Source of the DNA: Bacillota bacterium
GTDB taxonomy: Bacteria > Bacillota > Dethiobacteria > Dethiobacterales > Dethiobacteraceae
DNA: 64,000 nt
Assembly (NCBI GenBank): GCA_018725565.1
Contig: QLUR01000001.1
Span: 1-64,000, forward strand
Reading direction: 5' to 3'
Part shown: positions 34,887 to 45,109 of the stretch, piece after piece
Position numbering within the stretch: position 1 is the first letter of the stretch
Layout of the letters: every line of letters begins with the position of its first letter
Position numbers and translations under genes: made by a program
The notes under the pieces: model-generated
What the model saw: only the letters and a program-made list of their open reading frames with translations
Database searches by the model: none
What the model was told of the DNA's origin: nothing

Positions 34887-36546
34887 CTTTGTCACCGGTT
34901 TCTTCGTGAGTGAGTTCCCGTTCTTCCGGCGGCTTGGGCCGGTAGCGCATATTGCCGGCTTGGCGCCGCCGGTCTGGCGTGTCAAGAACCTTGGGCCGCC
35001 AGGTGGCCAGCGACCAGGGCGGCCGGGCGAAAGTTTTCAGAGCGTCCCGCGCCGTACCGTGCGCAAGAGGGGTCAGGTAGGGAACGCCGAAAGACTGCAG
35101 GCTGGCCAGGTGGATCAGGATGGCCAGCAAACCAATAATTACGCCGTACAGCCCCATCATACCGGCCAGGAAAATCAGCGGGAAGCGCAGCAGGCGCAAG
35201 GATATGGAGGCGCTGAAGGCGGGAATGGCAAAGGTGGAGATAGCGGTGGTGGCCACAATAATCACCATGGAAGGAGAGACCAGTCCGGCGCGGATGGCGG
35301 CGTCCCCCACTACCAGGCCGCCGACGATGCTGACCGCCTGTCCGACCGTTTTGGGCAGGCGCACACCGGCCTCGCGCAGGACTTCAAAAGTCGCCTCCAT
35401 CAGCAGCGCTTCGGCTACCGCCGGCACGGGAACCCCCTCGCGGGCGGCGGCAATGCTCAGCAATAGCGGGGTAGGCAGCATTTCCTGGTGGAAAGTGATA
35501 ACAGCCACATAAGCGGCCGGCAGGATCAGGGCCACGTTCATCACGAACAGGCGCAGCATCCTTAAGGCGATGCCGATAAAGAACCGCTCGTAGTAATCTT
35601 CGGCGGCCTGCAGGAACTGAAAGAAAAAAGTGGGAACAATCAGCGCAATCGGCGTGTTATCCGTCATAATCACCAGGCGGCCTTCCAGGATAGCGGCAGC
35701 CGCCTTGTCCACCCGTTCGGTATGTTCTATCTGCGGGAAAACAGACCAGGGCGAGTCTTCGATAAATTCTTCAATGTAACCTGATTCCAGGATGGCATCG
35801 GTGTCGATGGCGGCGATGCGCTGCCGTGCTTCCGCCAGCACGCGCGGGTTAACCAGGTCTGCGATATAGGCCAGGATAATGTCTGTGCCGGTGCGCCGCC
35901 CAATACGCATCGTTTCCAGGCGCAGTTTCTCGTGGCGGATGCGGCGGCGCAACAGGGAAGTATTGACGCGCAGCGTTTCAGTGAAACCCTCGCGCGGCCC
36001 GCGCACGGCCGACTCTGTTTCCGGCTCGGTGACGGCGCGCATGGCCCAGAAGCGGGTGCCTAAAATGAGGATTCTTTCCTCACCGTCCACCAGCAACGCG
36101 GTGTCTCCGGAAAGTACCCGGCGCAGGGCTTGGGTCAGGTCGGGGGCGGTGGCCGTTTCACTGACATTGGTCACCAGAGCCTCAATCAGCGTCAGGGCGT
36201 TGTTGGGTCGCAGTTCTTTGTAATGCCGGAGCAGCGGGTTGTCGTCCTGGATGGGCCGCAAGACGTTGTCGCTGAGCAGTTTCCGGTCCACCATGCCGTC
36301 AATATAGAGGAGCGCCAGCCGCACTCGTCCGTTGCCGCTTGTAAAGACGCGCGTCACGAGATCGCCGCTTTCTCCCAGACGTTCCCTGACCAGTTCCAGG
36401 CGCCTGTCAAGGTCAGACGAGTCAGGACGCCGGTCCTCAGCGCGGGAGTTCCGGTTATTTTGCAGCGGCTTTTCCGGCCCCTTGGCATTTCCGGCAGCAG
36501 GAAGGAGCTTGATAAGTTTTTTGACAATCGCTGAAAATGCATTCAT
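34870..36546 (-). CDS. gerKA: spore germination protein, GerKA/GerAA family
   Basis: About 558 residues: a cytoplasmic N-terminal domain, then the GerA membrane domain with four or five spans (from about residue 300, [19 protein letters not shown] onward) and the conserved [22 protein letters not shown]. It is the A subunit of a germinant receptor. The ATG at 36546 ([12 protein letters not shown]) has GGAG 10 nt upstream and fits homologues; the frame runs further to 36630 without support. It is first in the gerKA-gerKB-gerKC-small membrane protein operon and is good evidence that the organism makes endospores. Confidence 0.93.
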   Translation of the reverse strand: MNAFSAIVKKLIKLLPAAGNAKGPEKPLQNNRNSRAEDRRPDSSDLDRRLELVRERLGESGDLVTRVFTSGNGRVRLALLYIDGMVDRKLLSDNVLRPIQDDNPLLRHYKELRPNNALTLIEALVTNVSETATAPDLTQALRRVLSGDTALLVDGEERILILGTRFWAMRAVTEPETESAVRGPREGFTETLRVNTSLLRRRIRHEKLRLETMRIGRRTGTDIILAYIADLVNPRVLAEARQRIAAIDTDAILESGYIEEFIEDSPWSVFPQIEHTERVDKAAAAILEGRLVIMTDNTPIALIVPTFFFQFLQAAEDYYERFFIGIALRMLRLFVMNVALILPAAYVAVITFHQEMLPTPLLLSIAAAREGVPVPAVAEALLMEATFEVLREAGVRLPKTVGQAVSIVGGLVVGDAAIRAGLVSPSMVIIVATTAISTFAIPAFSASISLRLLRFPLIFLAGMMGLYGVIIGLLAILIHLASLQSFGVPYLTPLAHGTARDALKTFARPPWSLATWRPKVLDTPDRRRQAGNMRYRPKPPEERELTHEETGDKDAGKR

Positions 36547-36685
36547 GTGGCTGTTTCTCCAAAAAGTGCTATTTAAAAAATCTCCAGATGAGCCCAAAAT
36601 TATACCGGCTGCGGATGGAGAAGCTGGCATTTTCCGTCAGCCGGATGGTATAATCACAGGAGAGTTCCGGAAAGGAGCTGACCCG

Positions 36686-37126
36686 TTGAAAAAAGTTATT
36701 GTCTATACTGACGGCGCCTGTTCCGGGAATCCGGGTCCGGGCGGTTTTGCCGCTGTGTTGCGCTACGGTGAGTACGAAAAAGAAATTTCCGGGGGGGAAC
36801 AGTCCACCACCAACCAGCGCATGGAACTGCTGGCGGCCATCAACGCCCTGGAGCAGCTGAAAGAGCCGTGCCAAGTTTTCCTGCACAGCGACAGCGCCTA
36901 TCTGGTCAATGCTTTCCTGCACAAGTGGCTCGATAAATGGCAAAAGAACGGCTGGCTGAACAGCCGGAAAGAACCGGTGGAAAACCGCGACCTTTGGGAG
37001 CGCCTGCTGGCCCTGGCCGGTCAACACCGGGTGGAGTGGGTCAAGGTAGCGGGGCATGCCGGTGATGAACTAAACAACCGCTGTGACCGGCTGGCCAGGG
37101 CGGCTATTCCCGACAGGGAGCGCTGA
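36686..37126 (+). CDS. rnhA: ribonuclease HI
   Basis: 146 residues from the TTG at 36686, with AAAGGAG eight nt upstream. The longer open frame (from 36332) overlaps gerKA and adds no homology. The catalytic residues are D9 ([11 protein letters not shown]), E47 (QRMELLAA), D69 (HSDSAYL) and D134, with H124 in the flexible loop ([16 protein letters not shown]). It degrades RNA in RNA-DNA hybrids in the cytoplasm. Its stop abuts the comEC start. Confidence 0.95.
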   Translation: MKKVIVYTDGACSGNPGPGGFAAVLRYGEYEKEISGGEQSTTNQRMELLAAINALEQLKEPCQVFLHSDSAYLVNAFLHKWLDKWQKNGWLNSRKEPVENRDLWERLLALAGQHRVEWVKVAGHAGDELNNRCDRLARAAIPDRER

Positions 37127-39750
37127 TGCAGTCGGCCGGGGCGCGGGTCATAACTGCAACGGCCCTGCCGCTGCTGGCGGCGGCTTTTGCCGCCGGCATT
37201 TACGTTGCCGGACGCCTGCCTCTTTTTGCCGCCTGGGCAATGGCGGGTGTGTTCCTGAGCGGTGCTGTGTTGATTTGGCTTTTGCCCCGGCAGAAACAGC
37301 CTTTTGCCGCTTTACCGGCCGTGTTTTTCGTGCTGGGGATACTGGCCCTGCAGGTCGCGGAGCGTGAAATCTACGCGCCGCTGGATAGATTCAGCGGCCG
37401 GCAGGCCATCCTGGTGGGACACATCCACCGTCTGGAAACCGGCACTGCGGAGAGGGCGGCGTTTATTTTCCAGGTGGAGCAGGCTGCTTTGCCTGGGGAG
37501 GCGCTGTCAGAAACCCGGGCGCGGCTGCGTGTCAGCATCTTCCGTCCGCCGGCAGAGCTTGCCTTGCGTTACGGGCGGCGCCTGCAGCTGTCCGGGGAGG
37601 TGCAGGCGCCGCCAGCCCTGCGAAATCCCGGCGGCTTTGATTACGCCGCCTATCTGGCCGGGAAAGGGGTGTCCGCCACTCTGGCTGCCAGCCGTCAGGA
37701 GCTGGAAATACTGCCCGGCAGGGGCGGCAGCTTCTGGCTTGCCGCCGCGGAAGCGGCACGCCTGCGGGTCAAGGAGGCACTCTCACACTGGTTGCCGCCG
37801 CCGGAGGCAGGACTGGCGGCCGGGTTGCTGCTCGGAGAGCGGGAGCAACTGGCGGAAGGGACCGAGGAGGCCTACCGGCTGCTCGGCCTGACCCACCTGT
37901 TGTCAGTTTCCGGGCTGCACACCGCCTTCGTGGCTGGTTTCGCGCTGCTGCTGACCGGGCGCATGCGGCGCAAACTGTTGGCGGCCGGCCTGGCAGCCCT
38001 CATGGTTTTAGGCTATGTGTTCCTGACGGGCGGCGAGCCCCCGGTCTGGCGGGCCGCTATCATGCTTTGGCTGGTGCTGGCCGCTCGCCGGCTTGGCCGT
38101 GAAAGCGACGGGCTGCAGGCGTTGGCCGCGGCGGCGCTGTTGATGCTGTTCTTTCGCCCGTTCTGGCTGTTCAGTCTTTCATTTCAGCTGTCTTTTCTGG
38201 CCAGCCTGGGGATTTTGCTGCTTTCCCCCCGTCTGCAGCCTTTTTTTAAGCGACTGCCCCGCCTCCTGGCCGGGCCGCTGGCGGTAACGCTCTCCGCCCA
38301 GGCAGCCGTGCTGCCGCAGCAGGTTCAGTTGTTTGCCCTGCTGCCTCTGCTCTCTGTTCCGGCCAATTTACTGTGCGTCCCGCTGGTCGGCGTGTTCATG
38401 GGTTTGGGACTGGCCACGCTCCCGGCCGCCCTGCTCTCTCCGACGGCGGCAGCGCCGTTTTGCCTGGCGGCCTATCCGTTGCTGGCGGCGCTTAATGTAG
38501 TACCGGAATGGCTGGCGGCCCTTCCTTTTGCGGCTGTCCGGCCCCCGCCCCTCCACCCGGTATGGTGGGCGGCATACCTGTTGGTGCTGGCTCTTTTTGC
38601 CGGCGGCGTATCTTTTCGCATGAACCCGTCCAGGATGGTTTTGACCGCGCTCGTTATCCTGAACCTGGCCGTCTTTGCCCCGCTGTCAGCTGTCTGGACG
38701 GGGAGCGGCGGCCGGACGCTGGAAGTCGTTTTCCTGGATGTGGGACAGGGTCTGTCTGTCTTTATCCGTACTCCCGGCGGGCAAAACGTACTGGTCGATG
38801 CCGGCGGGCGCCCCGGCGGCGCCTTTGACCCCGGGGAAAGGATTGTGCTGCCGTATCTTCGGAGCCGCCGGGCAGCTGACCTTGACCTGCTCATCCTCAC
38901 GCATCCGTCCGAGGACCACCACGGCGGCATGCCGGCTGTTTTGTCAAGGATCACTGTCAGGCGCTTTGCCGGCAACGGGGAAAGCGATAATACCCCCTCT
39001 TTTTTAACACTAAAGGAGCAGCTTTCCCGTGCGGCCGTTCCTGAAACAGTCCTTTCCGGGGGCGAACGCCTGTACTTTGGCAGCGATGTGGTAATAGAGG
39101 TTCTCTCTCCGCCTGCAGAGAGATTCCGCCATACCGCCGATGACAGCAACAACAACGCACTGGTGCTGCGTCTTCGATACCGGGATTTTTCCCTGTTGCT
39201 GACCGCTGACGCGGAAACGGAGGCGCTGGCCCGTCTGGTACGGGAGCAACCGGAAAGTTTGGCTGCCACGGTGTTGCAGGTGCCGCACCACGGCAGCCGC
39301 AGGGCCATGTCGGCCGCGTTCCTGGAGGCGGTCGGGGCAAGCGCGGCCGTCATTTCCGTTGGTCGCAACCTATACGGTCATCCGCACCCGGAGGCGCTTT
39401 CCCTCCTGCAGCAGGCGGGGGCGACAGTTTTTCGCACCGACCTGCAGGGTGCCGTGACTATCCGCAGTGACGGGAGCGGCTGGACCATCATGCCGCAGCT
39501 TCGTGCCTCAAATTCAGTAAGTAATGTTAAAACGATGTTAAAGAGCTGCCTGAATGGATATAATACGGCGTGTGAAATTTCTTGTTCAGGCGGTGATTTT
39601 TTTGCGTGTTTTGATGTTATCCTGGGAGTTTCCCCCGCGCATTATCGGCGGGCTGGCCAGGCATGTCTACGACCTGACCCGTGCCCTGGTGGAGAGCGGA
39701 GTGCAAACAGATGTGATTACGGTTGCCGAAGAAAAAGAAAGTCTTTATGA
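37126..39750 (+). CDS. comEC: competence DNA channel protein ComEC/Rec2
   Basis: An OB-type N-terminal region, a ComEC membrane domain (about 220-500, with LGLTHLLSVSGLHTAFVAGF), and a C-terminal metallo-beta-lactamase domain (VVFLDVGQGLSVFIRTPGG, then LTHPSEDHHGG and VPHHGSR). It carries single-stranded DNA across the membrane. Recognisable homology ends near GSGWTIMP, about residue 790; the last 84 codons are Cys/Gly/Arg-rich and run antiregister through the start of the next gene. This tail probably results from loss of the original stop. Intact otherwise. Confidence 0.93.
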   Translation: MQSAGARVITATALPLLAAAFAAGIYVAGRLPLFAAWAMAGVFLSGAVLIWLLPRQKQPFAALPAVFFVLGILALQVAEREIYAPLDRFSGRQAILVGHIHRLETGTAERAAFIFQVEQAALPGEALSETRARLRVSIFRPPAELALRYGRRLQLSGEVQAPPALRNPGGFDYAAYLAGKGVSATLAASRQELEILPGRGGSFWLAAAEAARLRVKEALSHWLPPPEAGLAAGLLLGEREQLAEGTEEAYRLLGLTHLLSVSGLHTAFVAGFALLLTGRMRRKLLAAGLAALMVLGYVFLTGGEPPVWRAAIMLWLVLAARRLGRESDGLQALAAAALLMLFFRPFWLFSLSFQLSFLASLGILLLSPRLQPFFKRLPRLLAGPLAVTLSAQAAVLPQQVQLFALLPLLSVPANLLCVPLVGVFMGLGLATLPAALLSPTAAAPFCLAAYPLLAALNVVPEWLAALPFAAVRPPPLHPVWWAAYLLVLALFAGGVSFRMNPSRMVLTALVILNLAVFAPLSAVWTGSGGRTLEVVFLDVGQGLSVFIRTPGGQNVLVDAGGRPGGAFDPGERIVLPYLRSRRAADLDLLILTHPSEDHHGGMPAVLSRITVRRFAGNGESDNTPSFLTLKEQLSRAAVPETVLSGGERLYFGSDVVIEVLSPPAERFRHTADDSNNNALVLRLRYRDFSLLLTADAETEALARLVREQPESLAATVLQVPHHGSRRAMSAAFLEAVGASAAVISVGRNLYGHPHPEALSLLQQAGATVFRTDLQGAVTIRSDGSGWTIMPQLRASNSVSNVKTMLKSCLNGYNTACEISCSGGDFFACFDVILGVSPAHYRRAGQACLRPDPCPGGERSANRCDYGCRRKRKSL

Positions 39751-40873
39751 GGCTTTTTCCCGGCTCAACATTTATCGCGTTCGGCCTACCCCACCGGCGG
39801 CGCGCGATTTTGTGACCGGCATCCTGCAGCTGAATGTGGGCATGATGGAGAGAGTTATGGCTCTGCTGGAGCGCGGGGAAAAATATGACCTGCTCCATGC
39901 CCATGACTGGCTGGTGGCTTTTGCCGCCAGCGCCCTGAAACACGCGTTGCGGCTGCCGCTTGTCTCTACCATCCACGCCACCGAGTACGGGCGCAACCAC
40001 GGTTTGCACACGGACGAGCAGCGCTATATCAGTGATGTGGAGTGGTGGCTGACTTATGAATCCTGGAGAGTGATCTGCTGCAGCCGCTATATGTGCCAGG
40101 AACTCCAGCGCGTCTTTCAGCTGCCGGCAGATAAGATCAGAGTGGTTTCCAATGGGGTGGACCTCGGCCAGTGCAGCACGGGGCAAAGTGACCTTCGCTT
40201 CCGGCGGCGCTTTGCTGCTGACGATGAAAGGATCGTTTTTTTTGTGGGCCGGCTGGTCCAGGAAAAGGGTCTCCATTTGCTGCTGGCAGCGGTGCCCCGA
40301 GTTCTGGCGCAAGCTCCTAAAACAAAGTTTGTCATCGCCGGCCGCGGGCCGGCGCTGGAGTCACTGTTAAGCCAGGTCAGGCGTCTGGGGATTGAGCAGC
40401 AGGTGCATTTTGCCGGATACGTAGACGATAGCACCCGGAACGGGCTGTACAGGACCGCTGCCGTGGCAGTCTTCCCGAGTATTTATGAACCGTTCGGCAT
40501 AGTGGCGCTGGAAGCGATGGCGGCCAAAGTCCCGGTTGTTGTTGCTGATACGGGCGGATTAGCTGAAATAGTGGTCCACGGTGTTGACGGCCTGAAATGC
40601 TATGCTGGCCATCCCGCCTCACTGGCGGACCAGGTGCTGGCTGTCCTGAATGATGCTACCCTTGCCCAAAAGCTGGCTGAAAACGCCTTCCGAAAAGTCA
40701 TGACACATTTTTCCTGGCAGGAAATCGCCCGCCAGACCAGGAATATATATCAGGAAGTACTGGCGGAGTCCAGGCAAAAAGTCTGGATTTCCACGGAAGA
40801 TAGCAGAAGGGGGCCCTTCCCGTTTGCCGGCGGGCAGGGAGCTTTAGAGGAGAGCCCGGTGAGGGTGCATTAA
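39602..40873 (+). CDS. GT4-family glycosyltransferase (glycogen synthase-like)
   Basis: About 423 residues with two Rossmann domains. The TTG at 39602 gives LRVLMLSWEFPPRIIGGLARH, the standard N-terminus of this family with its GGLA nucleotide loop; the upstream in-frame ATG at 39554 adds 16 residues without homology. The C-terminal acceptor/donor motif is FPSIYEPFGIVALEAMAA, with the EX7E glutamates. A second signature is VSNGVDLGQ. It probably makes an alpha-glucan or cell-wall glycan from a nucleotide sugar, fitting the nucleotidyltransferase next door. The first 149 bp overlap the comEC tail. Confidence 0.87.
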   Translation: MRVLMLSWEFPPRIIGGLARHVYDLTRALVESGVQTDVITVAEEKESLYEAFSRLNIYRVRPTPPAARDFVTGILQLNVGMMERVMALLERGEKYDLLHAHDWLVAFAASALKHALRLPLVSTIHATEYGRNHGLHTDEQRYISDVEWWLTYESWRVICCSRYMCQELQRVFQLPADKIRVVSNGVDLGQCSTGQSDLRFRRRFAADDERIVFFVGRLVQEKGLHLLLAAVPRVLAQAPKTKFVIAGRGPALESLLSQVRRLGIEQQVHFAGYVDDSTRNGLYRTAAVAVFPSIYEPFGIVALEAMAAKVPVVVADTGGLAEIVVHGVDGLKCYAGHPASLADQVLAVLNDATLAQKLAENAFRKVMTHFSWQEIARQTRNIYQEVLAESRQKVWISTEDSRRGPFPFAGGQGALEESPVRVH

Positions 40874-40948
40874 ATTCCCGGTCTTGGAAATTGGCAGCCA
40901 GGGTGTCGGAAAAAGAGGATCATTATCTTTTGCCGGGAGGCGTGTGGA

Positions 40949-43435
40949 GTGAAAGTTATAATTATGGCCGGCGGAGAAGGGTCGAGGCTTCGGCCGCTGA
41001 CCTGCGACCGTCCTAAGCCGATGGTGCCGATTATGAACCGGCCGATGATGGAACACATTGTAGCTTTGCTGGCTGGTTACCGGTTGACGGAAATTGGCGT
41101 TACGCTGCAGTACCTGCCGGAACGAATCAGGAATTATTTTGCTGACGGGCGGGAATTCGGCGTCAATATCCGCTATTTTGAGGAAGAGTCGCCGCTTGGT
41201 ACGGCGGGCAGCGTGAAAAACGCTGCTTCCTTCCTGGACGAGACGTTTCTGGTGATCAGCGGGGATGCGCTGACCGATTTCAATCTGCAGCAGGCCATTG
41301 ATTTTCACCGCGCCCGTGGCGGCGTAGCCACGCTCGTGCTGACCCGCGTGGAAAACCCTCTGGAGTATGGAGTGGTAATTACGGAAAAAGACGGCCGTAT
41401 TACCCGTTTTCTGGAGAAGCCATCCTGGGGAGAGGTGTTCAGTGACACGGTCAACACCGGGATATATATCCTGGAACCGGAAATCCTTACGCATTTTCCT
41501 CCCGGCGTAATGTTTGACTTCGCCAGGGACCTTTTCCCGCTGTTGATGAGTAAAGGCTACCCGCTCTACGGCTACATCGCCGCGGGCTACTGGTGCGACA
41601 TCGGTGACCTGCAGCAGTACCGGCAGGCTCACCTTGATATCCTGCAGGGCCGGGTCAGGGTCCGTTTTACCGAACGTGAAGTAACACCGGGAGTCTACCT
41701 GGGAGAGGAGGTAGTCATTGAAAAAGGCGCTGTTATTGATGGCCCCGTCGTAATCGGCAGCGGCGCCCGGATTGCCTGCGGAGCCCGGATTTCGGACTGC
41801 ACAGTTATCGGCCCTCATTCGCAGGTAGAGGCACATGCCTCCGTTAAGCGCGGGCTGACCTGGCGTCATGCCTATCTCGGCCCGCGAGTGGAACTGCGTG
41901 GAGCGGTGCTTGCCAATCGTGTCCGGGTACAGCAGGGGTCTGCGCTGTTTGAAGGCGCGGTGGTTGGAGACGATACTGTTATTGAGGAAAACTGCACCAT
42001 CCGCCCTAATGTCAGAATCTGGCCGCACAAGAGGGTAGAGAGCGGCACTATTGTGACGGAAAGCCTGATTTGGGGGACGAAGCCGTCAAGGATGCTTTTT
42101 GGTCACGATGGCGTCGGCGGCATCGTCAACCTGGAAATAAGCCCGGAACTGGTGGCCAAGCTGGGAGCCGCCTACGGCTCACTGCTTGGTGAGGGCGGGC
42201 AGGCGGCCGTTGCCAGTGACGAGTGGAAGGCCTCCCGGATGCTGAAAGACGCTGCCATAGCCGGATTATTGTCCTCCGGGATCAGGGTCTACGACCTGGG
42301 TATTACCGTAACCCCCGTTACCCGTCAGGCTGTTAAGCGCCTTGGTGTCAAAGGGGGCCTGCACTTGCAGTTATCCCGTGAAACCCAGGACAATATCCGG
42401 ATTAAAATTTTTGACGGACAGGGCTTTGATCTGTCCAAGAGCTGGGAACGCAAGATTGAACAGGCGTTTTACCGCGAAGATTTTAAACGCCTGAAAAGCA
42501 GCGGCGTCGGCGAGACTGTGCAGTTGAACAATTATACGGAATATTACCTGGAAAACCTGCTGCGTGGCGTAGAGCAGGCTCACTTCCGCGGTGTCCCGCG
42601 CCAGGTGGTTCTGGCTTACCCCACTCCCTGGCTTTATTCGCTGCTCGTCCCACTGTTGCAGCAGTTAAACTGCGAAGTCCATACCATTTCTCTGCCATTG
42701 TCCGGCGAGCCCCTGACAATTGCGGACTTGCGCGAGCGCTTTGACCATGCGGCCGCCCGTGTCCGCGCGTTGGGCGCGGACCTCGGTGTCTGTATCGACC
42801 CCGGCGCCGAAACACTGGTGCTGATTGATGAGCGGGGACGGGTGGTGGCCGATGAACTTTACACCGCGCTTACCGCTCTGCTTGTTTTTCGTTCCGGCGC
42901 CGGCTCCACCGTGGCAGTGCCGGTTACCGCCCCGCACGTTATCGAACAGCTGGCCGACCTGTACCAGGGGGTGGTGGTCAGGACAAAAACTGAACCGCGC
43001 TCGCTGATGGAAGCGCAGGCAGCCGCCGAGCCGCCGGATGGCCAGGCGGAATTATTTAACTTTTCCTTTGACGCCGTTGCCTCTCTGCTTAAAATCCTGG
43101 AGGTCACAGCCGCATCGGCAACTACTCTCGGGACACTCCTTGACAGCATCCCGCCGTTTTTCCTGCACCGGAGGGAAGTTGACTGCGCCTTTGCCGCCAA
43201 AGGCGCAGTGATGCGCCGCCTGATAGGGGAAGCCGGCGGCGAACAGGTGGAACTGCTGGACGGGATTAAAGTTCGTCACGGGCAGGACTGGGCGTTGGTG
43301 CTCCCTGACCCCGAAAAACCGCTGTACCGTGTTTACGGGGAAAGCTATACGCAGGAGGCAGCCGAAGAGCTGACCGACCTGTATGTCCAAAAAATAAAAA
43401 AGATCCAGCAGGAAGAAACAAAGGACATCGTCTAG
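40949..43435 (+). CDS. sugar nucleotidyltransferase fused to a phosphomannomutase-like domain
   Basis: 828 residues. The N-terminal nucleotidyltransferase (1-235) has the [20 protein letters not shown] signature; a left-handed beta-helix of hexapeptide repeats (about 245-360) follows; the rest is a phosphohexomutase-like domain. In that domain the phosphoserine loop (normally TASHNP) reads [10 protein letters not shown] around residue 470, so the usual catalytic Ser-His-Asn-Pro is not present and mutase activity is doubtful. It probably makes GDP-mannose, GDP-glucose or a related donor. The start is a GTG with GGGAGG eight nt upstream. It lies 75 bp after the glycosyltransferase and is likely co-transcribed. 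Confidence 0.88.
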   Translation: MKVIIMAGGEGSRLRPLTCDRPKPMVPIMNRPMMEHIVALLAGYRLTEIGVTLQYLPERIRNYFADGREFGVNIRYFEEESPLGTAGSVKNAASFLDETFLVISGDALTDFNLQQAIDFHRARGGVATLVLTRVENPLEYGVVITEKDGRITRFLEKPSWGEVFSDTVNTGIYILEPEILTHFPPGVMFDFARDLFPLLMSKGYPLYGYIAAGYWCDIGDLQQYRQAHLDILQGRVRVRFTEREVTPGVYLGEEVVIEKGAVIDGPVVIGSGARIACGARISDCTVIGPHSQVEAHASVKRGLTWRHAYLGPRVELRGAVLANRVRVQQGSALFEGAVVGDDTVIEENCTIRPNVRIWPHKRVESGTIVTESLIWGTKPSRMLFGHDGVGGIVNLEISPELVAKLGAAYGSLLGEGGQAAVASDEWKASRMLKDAAIAGLLSSGIRVYDLGITVTPVTRQAVKRLGVKGGLHLQLSRETQDNIRIKIFDGQGFDLSKSWERKIEQAFYREDFKRLKSSGVGETVQLNNYTEYYLENLLRGVEQAHFRGVPRQVVLAYPTPWLYSLLVPLLQQLNCEVHTISLPLSGEPLTIADLRERFDHAAARVRALGADLGVCIDPGAETLVLIDERGRVVADELYTALTALLVFRSGAGSTVAVPVTAPHVIEQLADLYQGVVVRTKTEPRSLMEAQAAAEPPDGQAELFNFSFDAVASLLKILEVTAASATTLGTLLDSIPPFFLHRREVDCAFAAKGAVMRRLIGEAGGEQVELLDGIKVRHGQDWALVLPDPEKPLYRVYGESYTQEAAEELTDLYVQKIKKIQQEETKDIV

Positions 43436-43875
43436 GCTTCACCGCAATATTTGACCATTATATATAGATATGTAGCAAAAAATAGGTGAGCGACAAAAAA
43501 CGCAAGCATTGAAACCGGCTCATAGCGAACAGCTTCAGCAAGATCCATTATTCTTATGGCGGAGCCTGCCAACAACAGCCAGGCTCCGCTAATTACGAAA
43601 ATGGATTTTATCCATAAATTGTTCCAGCCTGTTAAATCCAGGGCAACCAAGTAAAGTAAGGCATATGTTCCGCCGACAATAGTACTCCAAATAACACCTA
43701 ATATACTGTGGACAGGTGTATATTCGCTAATGTTTAGAAAAATCTCTGCGGTTACTTGAGGCATATTGATGTTTTGACCAGGAATTAATAAGTTAAAGAG
43801 GTAAAGTGTTAAATTAGCCATTAGTGCTGCTATAAAACCTGAAAGAGCAGCCAGAAGAAGTCTGTCTTTAATCAA
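43432..43875 (-). CDS. four-span membrane protein of unknown function
   Basis: 147 residues with four hydrophobic segments ([59 protein letters not shown] and [19 protein letters not shown]). I do not recognise the family. Its codon use is more AT-rich than the flanking genes. The stop codon overlaps the convergent upstream gene's stop within a CTAG. Confidence 0.65.
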   Translation of the reverse strand: MIKDRLLLAALSGFIAALMANLTLYLFNLLIPGQNINMPQVTAEIFLNISEYTPVHSILGVIWSTIVGGTYALLYLVALDLTGWNNLWIKSIFVISGAWLLLAGSAIRIMDLAEAVRYEPVSMLAFFVAHLFFATYLYIMVKYCGEA

Positions 43876-44134
43876 TTACCAAAAACACTCCTGACTAATG
43901 CTTGTTTATTCTGCTTCTGATTATTAATCATTTGCTAATATAAATATTTTATGTGTCTCATACTCTCCACGGCTTCGAATCTCAGTTGATACTGCCGGGA
44001 AAAAAGAGCTTGCTAAAAAGAAAGAGAAACAATGCAGGCGCAAGTCATCACCGCAGTCATGTTAAGATGTTAAATTCTGCTAAGTTATTGTATAATATCA
44101 TCACAACTATTGGATTTTATGAGAGGGTTGCAGA
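43876..44134. other. AT-rich gap with a probable -10 for the HEPN-MNT pair
   Basis: TATAAT at 44091-44096 lies about 40 bp before the TTG of the nucleotidyltransferase gene, with no clear -35. No gene is seen. Confidence 0.4.
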
Positions 44135-44563
44135 TTGAGCAAAATAGCTTATCTTCGCAGAGTATTTAAAAAATATGACATTGCGCTTGTCTATCTTTTT
44201 GGATCACGGGCAGAAAATTGGTCAATGCTGCTAAGCGGGCAGGACATATCGGACAACGATCCCCTGGCTGATATCGATGTCGGAATCGTCTTCCCAAAAG
44301 AGCTGCCGGACGGATTGGACAGAGCAACCCTATACAGTAACATTTATAACGACTTAGAAGAGGTCTTCAGGCCGTACCCTCTTGACTTGGTTTTTCTCCA
44401 GGAGACACATTCCGTATTTCAGGCTAACGTCATCAGTGGGCACTGTATTTATGCCGCCAGCAGCAATTTTCAGGAAGAATATGAGGAAAATATCCTTCGT
44501 CTGGCTGCCGATTTCCGTCCGTTCCTGGAACATTACCTGGACGAAATACTGGAGGAGGTGTAA
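44135..44563 (+). CDS. MNT-type nucleotidyltransferase antitoxin
   Basis: A 142-residue protein with the minimal nucleotidyltransferase core: GS at 23-24 in YLFGSRAENWS and the metal-binding D46-x-D48 in LADIDVGIVF. The loop between GS and DxD is about 21 residues, against about 9-10 in most MntA antitoxins, so the active site may be remodelled. MntA antitoxins add AMP to a Tyr of the HEPN partner. The start is TTG. It is followed 4 bp later by the HEPN gene. Confidence 0.85.
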   Translation: MSKIAYLRRVFKKYDIALVYLFGSRAENWSMLLSGQDISDNDPLADIDVGIVFPKELPDGLDRATLYSNIYNDLEEVFRPYPLDLVFLQETHSVFQANVISGHCIYAASSNFQEEYEENILRLAADFRPFLEHYLDEILEEV

Positions 44564-44567
44564 GAGC

Positions 44568-44999
44568 ATGCCAGTGGATAGGGTACTGGTAAGACAGAGG
44601 CTTGCTCTGCTCGGCGATTATCTCGCAGAGCTGACTTCGCTGTCAGAACTTGATAAAGATGAGTTTCTCGATAAACGAACCGCTGCTTCGGCCGAAAGTT
44701 TTCTTAGACGTTCGCTGGAAGCGATTTTTGATGTTGGCCGGCATATCCTTGCTAAAACAGGGGGTGCCAACATGGCCAAAGAATATAAGGGCATTGCGCA
44801 GGGATTAAACAGCAGGGGCATAATCAGCGAGCCGCTGCAGGGACGTCTGCTTAAAATGGCCGGTTACCGCAACCGTATGGTACATCTCTATCACCAGATA
44901 CCGGATGACGAACTATACGGAATCATCAGGGATAACCTTGAAGACATCAGGCAATTCATTAAAGACATACGGGATTATCTTGACACGATACCGGCTTAG
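44568..44999 (+). CDS. HEPN (DUF86/HepT-type) ribonuclease toxin
   Basis: 143 residues from the ATG at 44568, which has GGAGGAGGT nearby; an upstream in-frame ATG inside the MNT gene is rejected. The RNase motif R-x4-H-x-Y is R101-N-R-M-V-H106-L-Y108. The Y108 is the residue targeted by AMPylation in known HepT/MntA pairs. With the MNT gene it forms a type VII toxin-antitoxin system. The HEPN fold is otherwise typical (four-helix pattern). Confidence 0.87.
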   Translation: MPVDRVLVRQRLALLGDYLAELTSLSELDKDEFLDKRTAASAESFLRRSLEAIFDVGRHILAKTGGANMAKEYKGIAQGLNSRGIISEPLQGRLLKMAGYRNRMVHLYHQIPDDELYGIIRDNLEDIRQFIKDIRDYLDTIPA

Positions 45000-45109
45000 A
45001 CCCGCTTGGCAAGGAACCAAAGAAGAGTGCATTGTTGGCGGTTGAGCGCTTTGATTCAAAAAAATACTCCGCTGGTGCCTGCCCGGTGCCGCCGTGGTGA
45101 GCTGGAGTG

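Noticed and set aside
40844-42028. 394-codon open frame on the minus strand, antisense to the nucleotidyltransferase fusion
   Set aside because: The plus strand carries clear NTP-transferase and hexapeptide-repeat motifs here; the antisense frame shows no motif and has His/Arg-rich composition typical of shadow frames in GC-rich DNA.
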